A stretch of DNA of 64,000 bases from CAMCXE01 sp036520615 (GCA_036520615.1 DATDJI010000027.1:93892-157891); one strand, 5' to 3'. Shown: positions 34,090 to 44,566, numbered from the stretch's first letter. A program made the numbers and translations. Notes: generated by a model from the letters alone, not told the origin.

Positions 34090-35579
34090 TGGGCGCTTTT
34101 TTTAATTCGCTATATGGCCGCTTAGCAGCTGTTTTTGTGCTATTGCTCTGTGTATTAGGTGCAGGTGTTTTAGCGCTGACTAATTGGAGCCACAATCTTT
34201 ATTACCAGGAAGTAACGCAAAAACTCAATAAGAGTTTAGCCATGTATATAGTGCAGCGTGCGCCTTTGATAGAGCAGGGGCAGGTTAATAAGGCGCGCGT
34301 AAAAGAATTGGCCGATTTGGTTATGGTGGTTAACCCAATTGTTGAGGTTTATGTTTTAGATACGCAGGGCCAAATCCTCGCCCATTCCCTGCCACCTGAA
34401 AGTATTATTCATAACCGCATAGATGTGGGCCCCGTGCAGCAGTGGTTAACGGGCGATCAGACTAATCTGGTGCGCGCTCAGGACCCGCGTGCACAAGATG
34501 AGCTGCGGGTGTTTTCAGCATTCCCCATTGAGAATAACGCACAGCTAGAAGGTTATTTATATGTGGTGTTGGGCGGGCAAGATTATCAAAGTATTAGCCA
34601 ATCCCTGCGCGGCAGTTTTATTTTAAAACAGAGTATGTTTTCTCTGATTGCACTACTAATTTTTGCCACCTTGTGCGCAGCGATTATATTTGCTTTATTG
34701 ACCCGCCCGCTGCGCCAATTAACCGCCAGAATAAACAAGTTTGGCCGCAGGCAGAGCTGGTTGTTCCAAACGGTACTGCCGAACCACAATGAAGTTGAGT
34801 ATTTATCTCAGGCGTTTGATTCTATGGCGCTGCGCATTGAACAACAAATACAGCAATTAGAAACCACTGATAATTTGCGCCGTGAATTAATCTCTAATGT
34901 CTCCCATGATTTACGCACGCCCATTGCGCTGATGCAGGGTTATCTTGAATTATTGCTCAAGCCGGGCATTAACGATGCAGAGCACAGCCAATATGTTGGC
35001 ATCGCCCTCAAACACTGCGCACAGTTAACTCAATTAGTGAAAGAATTATTCGAGTTGAGCAAATTGGACGCAGGGCGCATTCAACCTGAAAAAGAGCGCT
35101 TTTCTCTAGCAGAGTTGCTGCAGGATGTAGCGCAGAAATTTGCTCTTAAGGCCTTGGAGCACAACATTGAGTTAAAAATGGATGTGCGTAGCGGTGCGTT
35201 TATGGTTTTTGCCGATATAGCATTAATCGAACGTGTGCTGGAGAATTTAATTGATAATGCCCTGCGGTACACGCCCAATGGCGGTGAGGTTGTGCTGCGG
35301 TTAGTAAATAAAGCGGATACTGTGGAAGTGGAAATTGCTGATACCGGTATTGGCCTGGAAGCGCAGGATATTCCGTTTATTTTTGAGCGGTATTATTGTG
35401 CGAATAAACCGACCATTTTTAGCAAAAATAGCACGGGCCTTGGCCTGGCGATAGTCAAAAAAATTCTGGATTTGCACGATAGCGCTATTGCGGTGGAATC
35501 CCAGGTGAATAAAGGCAGCATTTTCCGTTTTCCGCTACCTAATCATGAGCATAATAAAAAGTCGCTTGTTGCGGCTTGA
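34089..35579 (+). CDS. sensor histidine kinase, BaeS-like
   Basis: A 496-residue membrane kinase partnered with the upstream regulator. ATG 34089 is chosen over GTG 34080 because GAGGAG lies eight bases ahead and the regulator stop overlaps it. It has a membrane helix (~8-30), a periplasmic sensor (~31-178), a second helix (~180-205), HAMP (~205-258), HisKA with the phospho-histidine in NVSHDLRTPIALMQGY (~276) and HATPase_c (~370-490; NLIDNALRYTPNGG, ADTGIGL, STGLGLAIVKKIL). All catalytic boxes are intact. The signal is unknown. Confidence 0.92.
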   Translation: MGAFFNSLYGRLAAVFVLLLCVLGAGVLALTNWSHNLYYQEVTQKLNKSLAMYIVQRAPLIEQGQVNKARVKELADLVMVVNPIVEVYVLDTQGQILAHSLPPESIIHNRIDVGPVQQWLTGDQTNLVRAQDPRAQDELRVFSAFPIENNAQLEGYLYVVLGGQDYQSISQSLRGSFILKQSMFSLIALLIFATLCAAIIFALLTRPLRQLTARINKFGRRQSWLFQTVLPNHNEVEYLSQAFDSMALRIEQQIQQLETTDNLRRELISNVSHDLRTPIALMQGYLELLLKPGINDAEHSQYVGIALKHCAQLTQLVKELFELSKLDAGRIQPEKERFSLAELLQDVAQKFALKALEHNIELKMDVRSGAFMVFADIALIERVLENLIDNALRYTPNGGEVVLRLVNKADTVEVEIADTGIGLEAQDIPFIFERYYCANKPTIFSKNSTGLGLAIVKKILDLHDSAIAVESQVNKGSIFRFPLPNHEHNKKSLVAA

Positions 35580-36458
35580 ATGGGTAAAGCGGCGTATTCT
35601 GGTATTTTTAATGCTGACTTGAACTGTCTATACGCTAGCAGCCTGTTTCCTCGTTACATTTCGTCTCAAACAAAAAAAGAAGGCGCAAGCGATTGCGAAC
35701 GCCTAGATAAGCTTCCGATTATCGAGCAGTATTTATTTAACTTCATTTGCAGTGAGGCTGGTTGAAGGTTTTAAAGTTAGAGCCTGAGGTGTGGTCGATT
35801 GCACTATGGCTGTTATTTTCCCGCTAGCGGCAGTATGTGATTGGCTTGTGCTCAATCAATGCAAAGCAGAGAATGAATACAGTAAGTTCATCGTTTCAAA
35901 GCTAGGAAATATTCTCCGAAATATTTTTATTGCACGAAATAACCGCTCACTTGATTACGCTTTTTTTGCGATTATATCCCTGCGGGGATGTGGTTAATTG
36001 TACTGCATTAATGTTAATGCGCTCTAATAAGTCGTCTTGGTTTGAGCGCGCGGACGTTTTTTAAATCATGGTTTTGTCTTAGGCTGCGCAAAATTATTCT
36101 ACAAAATTACCCTTTAAAAACTGCCGTTTGGCTTGGTGTTGAGTTTTTAGAAAGGTGATAGTGTAGTGAGTAAGTGATTCTCGAACTTTAGTGGCATTCC
36201 AATATTCGAACGATTTGATTTCACTTAATAAAAAATTAAGGCAAGTTGCTTAAGCGACGTAAAAATGTCAGTAATAGCAATTGGCTTTAACCACTGCGGG
36301 TGCCAAGAACTGGGCTGCAAGACAGTTTCGCTATATCTTTAAAATAACGCGATCATATTTCAATAAAACCAACCGACCTTCCCATAAAGGGAATAGACTA
36401 CAAGCCGCCTCAGTTATTGAGCCTGCGCTTGCGCCTGTATCGCCGGTAAAACCCAGTT
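35580..36458. other. long intergenic region without supported genes
   Basis: Almost 880 bases, AT-rich. Open frames 35580-35765, 35791-35997 and 36281-36481 are short, lack ribosome binding sites and show no recognisable sequence. This could hide a small RNA or the remains of a lost gene. Confidence 0.4.
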
Positions 36459-39134
36459 ATGGCAACAAAAAAAGCGGCTAACGAGCAGCGTTCGGCTACT
36501 TCACTTGCGCCCATATCACCACCTAAATCCGAAGTAGAAGGATCGTGCGCGGATTTTCCCATTGTCGGCATAGGTGCTTCAGCGGGTGGGTTGGCAGCTT
36601 TTGAAGCCTTTTTTTCCGGTATGCCTGCCAATGCTGACCCTGGTATGGCATTTGTGTTGGTACAGCATCTAGCACCGGACCACCGCAGTATTCTCACTGA
36701 ACTGGTGCAGCATTACACCCGCATGAATGTGTTTGAGGTCGAAGATGGCATGGAGGTGCAGATTAATTGCACCTACATTATTCCTCCCAACCGCGATATG
36801 GCATTTTTAAATGGCACCCTTCACTTGCTGGAGCCTGCAGAGCCGCGCGGCCACCGCTTACCCATTGACTTTTTATTCCGCTCGCTTGCTCATGATCAAC
36901 ATGAGCGGGCCATTGGCATAGTACTCTCCGGCACCGGTAGCGACGGCACCTTAGGTGTACGCGCTATTAAAAGTGAAGGCGGTATGGTCATGGCGCAGCA
37001 CCCGGAGCTAAGTGAATTTGATGGTATGCCTCGCAGTGCGATAGCGACAGGTTTTGTGGATTACGAGCTTGCGCCTAACGAAATGCCTAAGCAGCTTGTC
37101 GCTTACGCTCAACGTGTCTTTAGTCGTCCTATAGGGCTGACTGCGCCAACGCTGCAACTTAATGAAAATGCACTCAAAAAGATATTTATTTTACTGCGCG
37201 CGCAAACCGGTCACGATTTTTCACAATACAAACCCAGCACTATTTGCCGCAGAATTGAACGGCGTATAGCGGTACATCAGCTCAATACTATTGAAACCTA
37301 TGTTAAATATTTACAGCAAACTCCTGAGGAGGTAGAAGCTCTGTTCCGTGATTTGTTAATTGGTGTCACTAACTTTTTTCGCGATCCGGAAACTTTTTCT
37401 ACTTTAGAAGAGAAAATTATTCCTCAATTGTTGGAGGGTAGGCCCGCTAGTTCTACGATCCGAATTTGGTCTGCTGGTTGCTCGACAGGGGAAGAGGCAT
37501 ACTCCATCGCGATTTTATTATATGAACGTATGGAGGCGCTCAAAAAAAATTATAAAATTCAGATCTTTGCTACAGATATCGATAGTCGCGCGGTGGCGAT
37601 AGCGCGCGCGGGTGTTTATCACGCCGGTATTGCAGATGATATTTCACCTGAACGCCTTGCACGGTTTTTCACGGCCGAGCCGGATGGCAGCGCTTATCGC
37701 ATCCACAAAAATATTCGTGATATGTTGGTGTTTTCTGAACATGACCTTATTAAGGATCCACCTTTTTCCAAGCTTGATATGATCAGCTGCCGCAACCTGC
37801 TGATTTATCTGAGCTCGGATTTGCAAAAGAAAATTATTACGTTATTTCACTATGCGCTGAATGTTAATGCGGTGTTATTTTTGGGTACTTCAGAAACGAT
37901 AGGTGAGTACGGAAATTTGTTTTCTTCTCTGGATCGAAAAGCAAAGCTGTTTCATCGCAAAGAGGATTTTCAAGGCGCGAAACGCGCTGCATTAAATCGT
38001 TTCTTGCCCGCAGCCCGAACCAAAGATCATCTGCCAGTGACAGATGATCTTGACATCATTAGCAGTAAACCTTCTGCAGTTCCAAAATTATCGTTGCGCG
38101 AATTAACAGAGCAGACCTTATTGCATTGCATTAATCCCGCCTGCGCATTGGTTAATAGTAATGGCGACATTTTATATTTGCATGGACGAACAGGCATGTT
38201 TTTAGAGCCTAGCCCGGGTGAGGCGGGAATTAATAATATTTTGAAAATGGCTCGAGAAGGCTTGCGTCGCAGTTTGACCACTGCGTTGCATAAGGCAGTG
38301 GGTAAAAAAGAAGCTGTCCGAGTATTTAATTTACAGGTTAAAACCAATGGCCACTTTACGCCCGTTAATTTCACCGTATGCCCAGCTAATACAACGTCTC
38401 CAGAATCGCCGTTATTTTTGATCATTTTAGAAGAAGTCTGCATGCCCGAGGCGCTTCCACATAAATTTTCGCTACTTCTTAAAACAGAGGTCAGTAATAA
38501 AGACGCAGTTGTGCAAATTGCTGAACTTAACGAAGAGCTGCAAGCTAAAGAGGAATATCTCAATGCAGCGAATGAAGAGTTAGAAACGTCTAATGAAGAG
38601 CTCAAATCCTCTAATGAGGAAATGCAATCTATTAATGAAGAGTTGCAGTCGACCAATGAGGAGCTTGAAACCTCGAAAGAAGAATTGCAATCTATCAATG
38701 AGGAGTTGGCAACGGTAAATACTGAGTTGCAAACTAAGGTTGCCGATCTGTCGCGGGCGAATAACGATATGAATAATCTGCTAGCCGGGACTGGCATAGG
38801 TACTATTTTTGTTGATCACAGTTTGTGTATTTTGCGCTTTACGCCAGCGGCCACATTAATCATTAATTTAATTCCCAGTGACGTAGGCAGGCCCATAGGG
38901 CATATAGTTTCAAACCTAGTTAATTGCGACAGCTTAGTGGTAGATATACAAACTGTATTGGAAACTCTGATCGCTAAAGAAGTTGATGTGCAAACCCGTG
39001 AGCTTAAATGGTACACGATGCGTATGCTGCCCTACCGTACCCTTGATAATGTCATTGAGGGAGCGGTGATTACATTTGTTGATATCACCGAAATGGTGGC
39101 AATTCGTGAAGCATTGCGAATTGCCAATCAATAG
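36459..39134 (+). CDS. CheB-CheR-PAS fusion protein
   Basis: An 891-residue fusion. The N-terminal CheB methylesterase domain (~32-215) has IGASAGGLAAFEAFF with the catalytic Ser, LVQHLAPDH with the His, and VLSGTGSDGTLG with the Asp. The CheR methyltransferase domain (~225-490) has YKPSTICRRIERRI, IWSAGCSTGEEAYSIAILL, FATDIDSRAVAIARAGVY and ISCRNLLIYL. Next come a PAS-like region (~545-660) and a long coiled coil of EELxSxNEE repeats (~687-765). A C-terminal PAS domain (~770-885) is last. There is no receiver domain and no kinase. Such fusions usually continue into a histidine kinase; here the kinase is a separate gene 236 bases downstream. The start has a poor ribosome binding site, so a slightly different start is possible. 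Confidence 0.92.
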   Translation: MATKKAANEQRSATSLAPISPPKSEVEGSCADFPIVGIGASAGGLAAFEAFFSGMPANADPGMAFVLVQHLAPDHRSILTELVQHYTRMNVFEVEDGMEVQINCTYIIPPNRDMAFLNGTLHLLEPAEPRGHRLPIDFLFRSLAHDQHERAIGIVLSGTGSDGTLGVRAIKSEGGMVMAQHPELSEFDGMPRSAIATGFVDYELAPNEMPKQLVAYAQRVFSRPIGLTAPTLQLNENALKKIFILLRAQTGHDFSQYKPSTICRRIERRIAVHQLNTIETYVKYLQQTPEEVEALFRDLLIGVTNFFRDPETFSTLEEKIIPQLLEGRPASSTIRIWSAGCSTGEEAYSIAILLYERMEALKKNYKIQIFATDIDSRAVAIARAGVYHAGIADDISPERLARFFTAEPDGSAYRIHKNIRDMLVFSEHDLIKDPPFSKLDMISCRNLLIYLSSDLQKKIITLFHYALNVNAVLFLGTSETIGEYGNLFSSLDRKAKLFHRKEDFQGAKRAALNRFLPAARTKDHLPVTDDLDIISSKPSAVPKLSLRELTEQTLLHCINPACALVNSNGDILYLHGRTGMFLEPSPGEAGINNILKMAREGLRRSLTTALHKAVGKKEAVRVFNLQVKTNGHFTPVNFTVCPANTTSPESPLFLIILEEVCMPEALPHKFSLLLKTEVSNKDAVVQIAELNEELQAKEEYLNAANEELETSNEELKSSNEEMQSINEELQSTNEELETSKEELQSINEELATVNTELQTKVADLSRANNDMNNLLAGTGIGTIFVDHSLCILRFTPAATLIINLIPSDVGRPIGHIVSNLVNCDSLVVDIQTVLETLIAKEVDVQTRELKWYTMRMLPYRTLDNVIEGAVITFVDITEMVAIREALRIANQ

Positions 39135-39370
39135 TTATTGGCAGTTTATATAAACTAACTTCAAAACCATTATTTAATCTACAAATTCGATTGATCTGAA
39201 GCTCGTGAGCGTATTTAAATTGGAAGCGCTCGTAAAGTTTGGTCGAAATTTGTAGATTTAACGTCGCAAAAGCGATAGGACTTGAAAATGGCACACTTAT
39301 TTATTTGTAGTGCACTGCAATATGCGAGACAAAAACTGCGACTTGCTCAAGAGCGAAAGGGAGCATTTGT

Positions 39371-41146
39371 ATGGAAAAAATAGTTTTGCCGCTTGCACAC
39401 CTGCATATGAAGTCACCTGAAGCCATACAAAAAATTGTGCATCAGTTGCAAGTGCACCAAATCGAATTGGAAATGCAAAATGAAGAATTACGTCGCACTC
39501 AATTTGAGTTAGAAACTGCCAAGTTGCGCTATTTTGATCTTTATGATCTCGCCCCAGTAGGTTATTGCACTTTAAACGAAAGTGGATTAATTATCGAGGC
39601 GAACCTTATGGCCTCTAAAATGTTTGATACAAGCCGCAGCAGCCTGGTTAATAAACCACTATCAAGTTTTATTTTCAAAGGTGATCAAGACATTTATTAC
39701 CTTTACCATAAACAGCTTTTAGCTACTGGCGAGCCGCATTCATGTGATGTGCGTCTGAACGATAGCGGCAAGATTATGTGGGTTAATTTAAATTCAACTT
39801 ATGAAAAAGATGCTAATGGTGTTTCCTTTTTACGTAAGGTAATTACCGATATTAGTGCGCGCAAACAGGCTGAGCAAACCTTGCGGGAATCAGAGGAGCG
39901 TTACCATAAAGAGCAGCATCGGCTCGATCAAATTCTCAAAAATTCCAATTTGGAACTGAGCCGCGCAACGGTAATTGCAGAAAAAGCCAGTGCCGTTGCC
40001 GAAAAAGCTAATCTTGCTAAATCCGATTTTCTCTCCAATATGAGCCACGAACTGCGCACGCCTTTGGGAGCAATTTTAGGTTTTGCCCAGTTGATCGAAT
40101 CTGGCACACCGCCGCCGACACCTAAGCAAAAACGTAATGTGGATCAAATACTACGTGCCGGTTGGTATTTACTTGATCTTATCAATGAGATTTTAGATTT
40201 AGCATTAATAGAGTCAGGAACCTTATCCTTATCGCTTGAACCTGTGGTGCTTTCGCATGTGCTGCGCGATTGCCAAACGATGATTGAACCGCAGGCTCAA
40301 AAACATGGAATTAAGGTGATTTTTACTGAAACATCCGCGCCCTTTGTTGTGCGCGCAGACCGCACTCGGCTTAAGCAGGTACTGATTAATTTACTATCAA
40401 ATGCAATTAAATATAATAAACCGCAAGGTACTGTAATTGTCAGTTGTACTGAGTTGCCCGAGCATATTCGCATTTGTGTAAAAGATAGCGGGATGGGTTT
40501 AACACCTGAGTTAATTGCACAACTATTCCAGCCATTTAATCGTTTGGGGCAGGAAAATAACGGTGAGGAAGGGACGGGTATCGGTTTGGTAATGACTAAA
40601 TGTTTAATCGAATTAATGGGCGGGGAAATTTGCTTAGAAAGTGCCGTAGGTGAAGGTAGCAGTTTCTGGTTTGATATAAAACTACTTGAGCAAATTAAGC
40701 CTGTTAATACCGAGCTTGCTTCTTCATCTGGTGTGGCTGAATTAACACCCTTACAACCGGATGCGGCACGCTATACGCTGCTTTATGTAGAAGATAACCC
40801 GGCTAATCTCATGTTGATTACCGATATTATTGAAAGGCGATCAGACATTCAGTTATTAATCGCTGAAGACGCCTTTAGCGGTATTGCACTTGCGCGTAGT
40901 GCACAGCCAAGCATCATTTTGATGGATATTAACTTGCCGGGTATGAGCGGCACAAATGCTTTAAAAGTGCTAAAGCAAGATGCTTTAACGGCGGCTATTC
41001 CTATTATTGCGCTGAGCGCTAATGCAGTGCCTGCCGATATCAAAAATGGTCTAGATGCAGGATTTTTCCGCTATTTAACCAAGCCTATTAAACTTACTGA
41101 ATTTATGGCTACGGTTGATGAGGCTCTAAAGAGTATTAAAGCATAA
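39371..41146 (+). CDS. PAS-HisKA-HATPase-REC hybrid sensor kinase
   Basis: A 591-residue soluble hybrid kinase behind a good AAGGGAG site. An N-terminal helical part (~15-50) resembles the segment that normally precedes PAS in CheB-CheR kinases. PAS follows (~50-170, DLYDLAPVGYCTLNESGLI), then a coiled coil, HisKA (~215-280, FLSNMSHELRTPLGAILGF) and HATPase_c (~320-440, NLLSNAIKYN, GTGIGLVMTKCLIELMGG). The receiver domain (~472-590) carries LLYVEDNPANLM, MDINLPGMSG and YLTKPI. No membrane segments are seen, so the signal is probably cytosolic or passed from the upstream CheB-CheR-PAS protein. Confidence 0.92.
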   Translation: MEKIVLPLAHLHMKSPEAIQKIVHQLQVHQIELEMQNEELRRTQFELETAKLRYFDLYDLAPVGYCTLNESGLIIEANLMASKMFDTSRSSLVNKPLSSFIFKGDQDIYYLYHKQLLATGEPHSCDVRLNDSGKIMWVNLNSTYEKDANGVSFLRKVITDISARKQAEQTLRESEERYHKEQHRLDQILKNSNLELSRATVIAEKASAVAEKANLAKSDFLSNMSHELRTPLGAILGFAQLIESGTPPPTPKQKRNVDQILRAGWYLLDLINEILDLALIESGTLSLSLEPVVLSHVLRDCQTMIEPQAQKHGIKVIFTETSAPFVVRADRTRLKQVLINLLSNAIKYNKPQGTVIVSCTELPEHIRICVKDSGMGLTPELIAQLFQPFNRLGQENNGEEGTGIGLVMTKCLIELMGGEICLESAVGEGSSFWFDIKLLEQIKPVNTELASSSGVAELTPLQPDAARYTLLYVEDNPANLMLITDIIERRSDIQLLIAEDAFSGIALARSAQPSIILMDINLPGMSGTNALKVLKQDALTAAIPIIALSANAVPADIKNGLDAGFFRYLTKPIKLTEFMATVDEALKSIKA

Positions 41147-41285
41147 AACCCAGCACGCAAAAAAAACGATATTTTTAAAAGTATTTTTAACGATAAGCTT
41201 GGTTTACGCGAATGGCAACAGTGAGGGGAGCCATTTAGTATATTGAACTACGTATTAAAATTAGCCGCGAATTTTCACCAAAAAA

Positions 41286-41307
41286 AAGCCCGGATCACTC
41301 CGGGCTT
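41286..41307 (-). terminator. Rho-independent terminator of the glycine-zipper gene
   Basis: AAGCCCGG and CCGGGCTT pair around ATCACT, followed on the minus strand by a T-run. It lies 20 bases past the stop of the minus-strand gene; the A/T runs on both sides could let it work for the upstream kinase gene as well. Confidence 0.88.
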
Positions 41308-41326
41308 CGTACTTTAGGGCCTTAAA

Positions 41327-42286
41327 TTAAAGCGCGCGGTTTACCAAATCTTCCGCAGCCACTTGAATTTTGCCGTCTTTCATTGGTAGGCGGCTGCCTA
41401 CGGTAGGCTGATGTTGCAAGCGAATAACGCTGGCATTTTTCTCACCTTCTGGGCGATAAACGACATCATAACCACGGATTTCTTCACGAGCTACTAGCAC
41501 GCGGCCAGACTCCTGCGCTTTAAAATCCACCAAACCATTATCTACAGGCACTCGGCTGCCCACAGGAATATCGCGATCCAACACAATCATGTCTTCGCGG
41601 CCTTTGTAGCTATAAACCACTTCATATTGGCTGGGTTTGCTACTTTTTAGTTTGTAGCGGCCGGTATCGCGCTGGTCTAACACTAATTCCCCGTTAACTA
41701 CTGGGATGGTGCGGCCGGGCTTATGATCCATTTGTACTGTGTCTTCGCTGCCATCAAAGCTGTAGGTAACCTCATAACCCACAACAGATTCCTGGCCACG
41801 CTGGGTAGAACAGCGGCGCTGAGTAGTTTGATACGTATCGTTACGTTGCATATTGCCTTGTACTTTATTGCCAGCTACACCACCTGCAATAGCACCAACT
41901 GCGGTTGCGGCGTCTTTACCACGACCGCCTCCCACTTGGTGGCCCAGCAGGCCACCTACTATAGCGCCAGTAGCAGTGCCTAATATTTTGTGGTCATCCT
42001 GGACGGGGCGGCGGTTAGTAACCACTTGATCGCGGCATACTTCTTGGGACGCTCCGCGTTCTTTAATCGGTTTTACATTCAATACATCTGCGAATTCAGG
42101 TTCATTAGGGTCGCGTTTCGGGGTTACGCTAACCACTTGAGCATACTCCGGTTCAATGGTGCTTTTGATTGGAGTGACTTCTAATACTTCAGCAAAGTCA
42201 GGAGCTTTATCACGCAGAGCCAGTGCAGTACCGGCGGTAGCGATAATCACTCCTAAACCTACACCCAGTAAAAGTTGCTTGTTCAT
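41327..42286 (-). CDS. glycine-zipper 2TM envelope protein
   Basis: A 319-residue protein. ATG 42286 is selected because GAGGAAAT precedes it and it opens with a membrane segment (LLLGVGLGVIIATAGTALAL); the longer frame to 42394 does not. Residues ~25-80 hold three near-repeats (FAEVLEVTPIKS, YAQVVSVTPKRD, FADVLNVKPIKE). A glycine-zipper segment (~104-145, ATGAIVGGLLGHQVGGGRGKD) matches the 17 kDa surface antigen/YcfJ family. The C-terminal half contains repeated VVYSYKGREDMIVLD-like units with the consensus (E/D)VVYxxxG. YcfJ-type proteins sit in the envelope and respond to stress. Role inferred only. Confidence 0.82.
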   Translation of the reverse strand: MNKQLLLGVGLGVIIATAGTALALRDKAPDFAEVLEVTPIKSTIEPEYAQVVSVTPKRDPNEPEFADVLNVKPIKERGASQEVCRDQVVTNRRPVQDDHKILGTATGAIVGGLLGHQVGGGRGKDAATAVGAIAGGVAGNKVQGNMQRNDTYQTTQRRCSTQRGQESVVGYEVTYSFDGSEDTVQMDHKPGRTIPVVNGELVLDQRDTGRYKLKSSKPSQYEVVYSYKGREDMIVLDRDIPVGSRVPVDNGLVDFKAQESGRVLVAREEIRGYDVVYRPEGEKNASVIRLQHQPTVGSRLPMKDGKIQVAAEDLVNRAL

Positions 42287-42748
42287 ATCTATTTCCTCAA
42301 GGAAGGTTAACTGCGCTTTAGTTGTACCATATTTGTTGACAGCAGCAAGGGATGTTTTCTGGATTTTGTTACCTGATTCTCGACTTGAGATCATTTATCG
42401 GTAACGAAATCTGTAACTTTTAGTAACTGCGTGCTGCGGCGCGGCGAATTTGTGAGGGAAATACCCTATTTATAGTCCACACAAACTCCTTTCAAAGAAA
42501 TCATTTGCTGGTTTTCCACAGACTTCTGTTAGTTAGCGCTAAATAATCCATACGAATTTGCCATAGCAAATGAATTTTCTAGTTAAAACTTTCTGTTCAG
42601 TCCCGTTGGACTTGTGCCTTCGTATTAATAAGCAATGTTACGAGCATGGCATGGGGGTTGCTGAGAGCTGGGAGGAGAATAGATACAAAGCAATAGTCTA
42701 TAAAAAAGCCATAAATTAGCGCCTGCCTTTTCCCGTGCGCGCACCACC
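42287..42748. other. divergent intergenic region
   Basis: About 460 bases between the divergent glycine-zipper gene and the NIT-like gene. No gene supported; promoters for both should be here. Confidence 0.4.
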
Positions 42749-43702
42749 ATGAATCAGGCCATGCCTATGAATGCCCCAGCTACGGACCTTTCTGTGCAAA
42801 AAATCAATGTAGATGCCTTTTGTATTGCTTACCGTCAACGGCAAGATGCGCTCTCCCTGCTCAAACAGCTCAATCAGCTAGCCAAGGCCGTACAGCGCCA
42901 TCGCGGTATGAGCATGGCCTTGTTGGCGGGCAACACCGTTTTTCAAGGGGATTTTGCGCTGTTGCAGAAACAATTTGAGCGCCGCTTGGCCGCGTTAGAG
43001 GCCTTCGCCGAATTGACTGGTGGTTTATTCAGTGCGCGCGATAAAGAAAATCTGCATAACGCCTGGGCTACGATTCGTATGGATTGGCAGCAGGATGAAG
43101 TTATTGATAATTTCGAGCTGCATTCTCATTTTATAGAGCAACTGCACGGCATGATGGTATCCATAGGAAAAGCGGTGGAGCGCCCTGTGTCGATGCTGAT
43201 CGCCGAAGCGGAAAACACTCCAATACCAACGGAAGATGCACAAGCGTATCCACGCTTATTTAAGCAGATCGAATTGACCCAGTTTATCTGCGCGCAAGTG
43301 CCCGCAATGATCGAGCAAATCGCCCGCATCCGCGGACTGGCGACCTATGCTGCCGCCAAGGGGGTGTGCGATTACCATCACGATCGCAAACTGCGCTATG
43401 TGATCTCCTGCACGCGCGCGCAGCACGAAAAGTCTCGCCATCAAGCCGAGCGGCTGGAAACTCTGCTTCTAGGTGGCATTCCCTCGTTGCCGTTAATAAA
43501 AACATACGAATTGAAATTGATGTTCTTAATGTCCACGGTAGAAAAAGACATCCTTTCCGGCGGCACCATCGCCACCACTAGCCATCAGGTATTTAAGTTG
43601 GCAAGCGAAATAATTGACGTGTATGTAAAGGTAGTAGAAGACGGCTTAGGTTTATTAAGCCGTTGGCAGGAGGATGATTTGGAGGCTTGGTTGCAGATGT
43701 GA
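42749..43702 (+). CDS. all-helical protein resembling nitrate/nitrite-sensing (NIT) domains
   Basis: A 317-residue soluble helical protein. The segment KAVQRHRGMSMALLAGN (~47-63) and a second one, IARIRGLATYAAAKG (~192-206), resemble the RG-containing helices of NIT domains, which in sensor proteins bind nitrate or nitrite. No signal peptide, membrane helix or output domain is present. If it is a stand-alone NIT-like protein it may bind a small anion or regulate a partner; this is inference from short motifs. It is isolated, with no operon partners. Confidence 0.55.
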   Translation: MNQAMPMNAPATDLSVQKINVDAFCIAYRQRQDALSLLKQLNQLAKAVQRHRGMSMALLAGNTVFQGDFALLQKQFERRLAALEAFAELTGGLFSARDKENLHNAWATIRMDWQQDEVIDNFELHSHFIEQLHGMMVSIGKAVERPVSMLIAEAENTPIPTEDAQAYPRLFKQIELTQFICAQVPAMIEQIARIRGLATYAAAKGVCDYHHDRKLRYVISCTRAQHEKSRHQAERLETLLLGGIPSLPLIKTYELKLMFLMSTVEKDILSGGTIATTSHQVFKLASEIIDVYVKVVEDGLGLLSRWQEDDLEAWLQM

Positions 43703-44128
43703 TGTACCTTTTTAAATTGACCATTGACTCCGATAGTGGAGCAACGCGTATGGCTGTAACATTAATTGATACACAATAGCTTTGCTCAAGTTGTTGCTTG
43801 TGAAGCTACACCTCAGAATTTTCTAGAAGATGTCGATTCTCCAGTTGCCGATAAATGACATTAGGTGATGACCTTTAATATTCGAGCTGCATAAATAATA
43901 TTTTTACTTTTCTGCTTGAGGTATGCAGTCCCTCACTCGGATATTTGTAGGCTTAGACTTTGTTTCGCGAACATCTTTTTAACTTCAGGAAATAGGCGCT
44001 GCCTCAGCATACGAGCAGTAAAAGCTTAATTCGAGCGCTGGTTCAACTAATCACAGTAACTTTTAATTGCACGCTGGTAGGGATTCGCTAGAATTTACAG
44101 CCCATACCCAGCGCTTTAAGGTTTATCG
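43703..44128. other. intergenic region
   Basis: About 425 AT-rich bases with no supported gene. Nothing recognisable was seen. Confidence 0.4.
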
Positions 44129-44566
44129 ATGTGCGCACAACCCAAGGACATCATTAATAGTGCTTTATTTGTGTTACCCTGCCCAAGCTCCAATAGTGGC
44201 GCTCGGTTTTCATGTTTTAGTGTGAGAATTTTAATTATCTCCTTCACTTTTCTACTGGTTATTTCTTTTGAAATTCTCTTCGAAGCCAGTTATTTGCTGC
44301 GAATATCGCTCTTATTTAATGGTGATTACCGAATAGCTGCGTCTGATGCGGTACTGATCGCTTCATGTATTATTGGCTTCATTCAGTTAAAGGCTGCTGG
44401 CCAATTCTTCGTTCCCTTTACGCGTTTCGCGCACGTGTGTTTCGTATACGTAGCTTTCCCATTTCTTGGCGAATTTTCCCATATGTTACACTCTTCCCTA
44501 TTGCATCAGTGTCTTGAAATTTTGCCGTTGCCAGTTGTTATGTTGATATTGTTTAGCGCGTTCTAA
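44129..44566 (+). CDS. possible small membrane protein
   Basis: An open frame of 145 residues with several hydrophobic stretches (ILIISFTFLLVISFEILF, AVLIASCIIGFIQL, CLEILPLPVVMLILF). It has no clear ribosome binding site and no recognised family. Its position 67 bases before the large membrane protein gene on the same strand is the only contextual support; it may be spurious. Confidence 0.25.
   Translation: MCAQPKDIINSALFVLPCPSSNSGARFSCFSVRILIISFTFLLVISFEILFEASYLLRISLLFNGDYRIAASDAVLIASCIIGFIQLKAAGQFFVPFTRFAHVCFVYVAFPFLGEFSHMLHSSLLHQCLEILPLPVVMLILFSAF

Noticed and set aside
35580..35997. Two short open frames behind the histidine kinase
   Set aside because: No ribosome binding sites, no domain or signal, and low-complexity composition.
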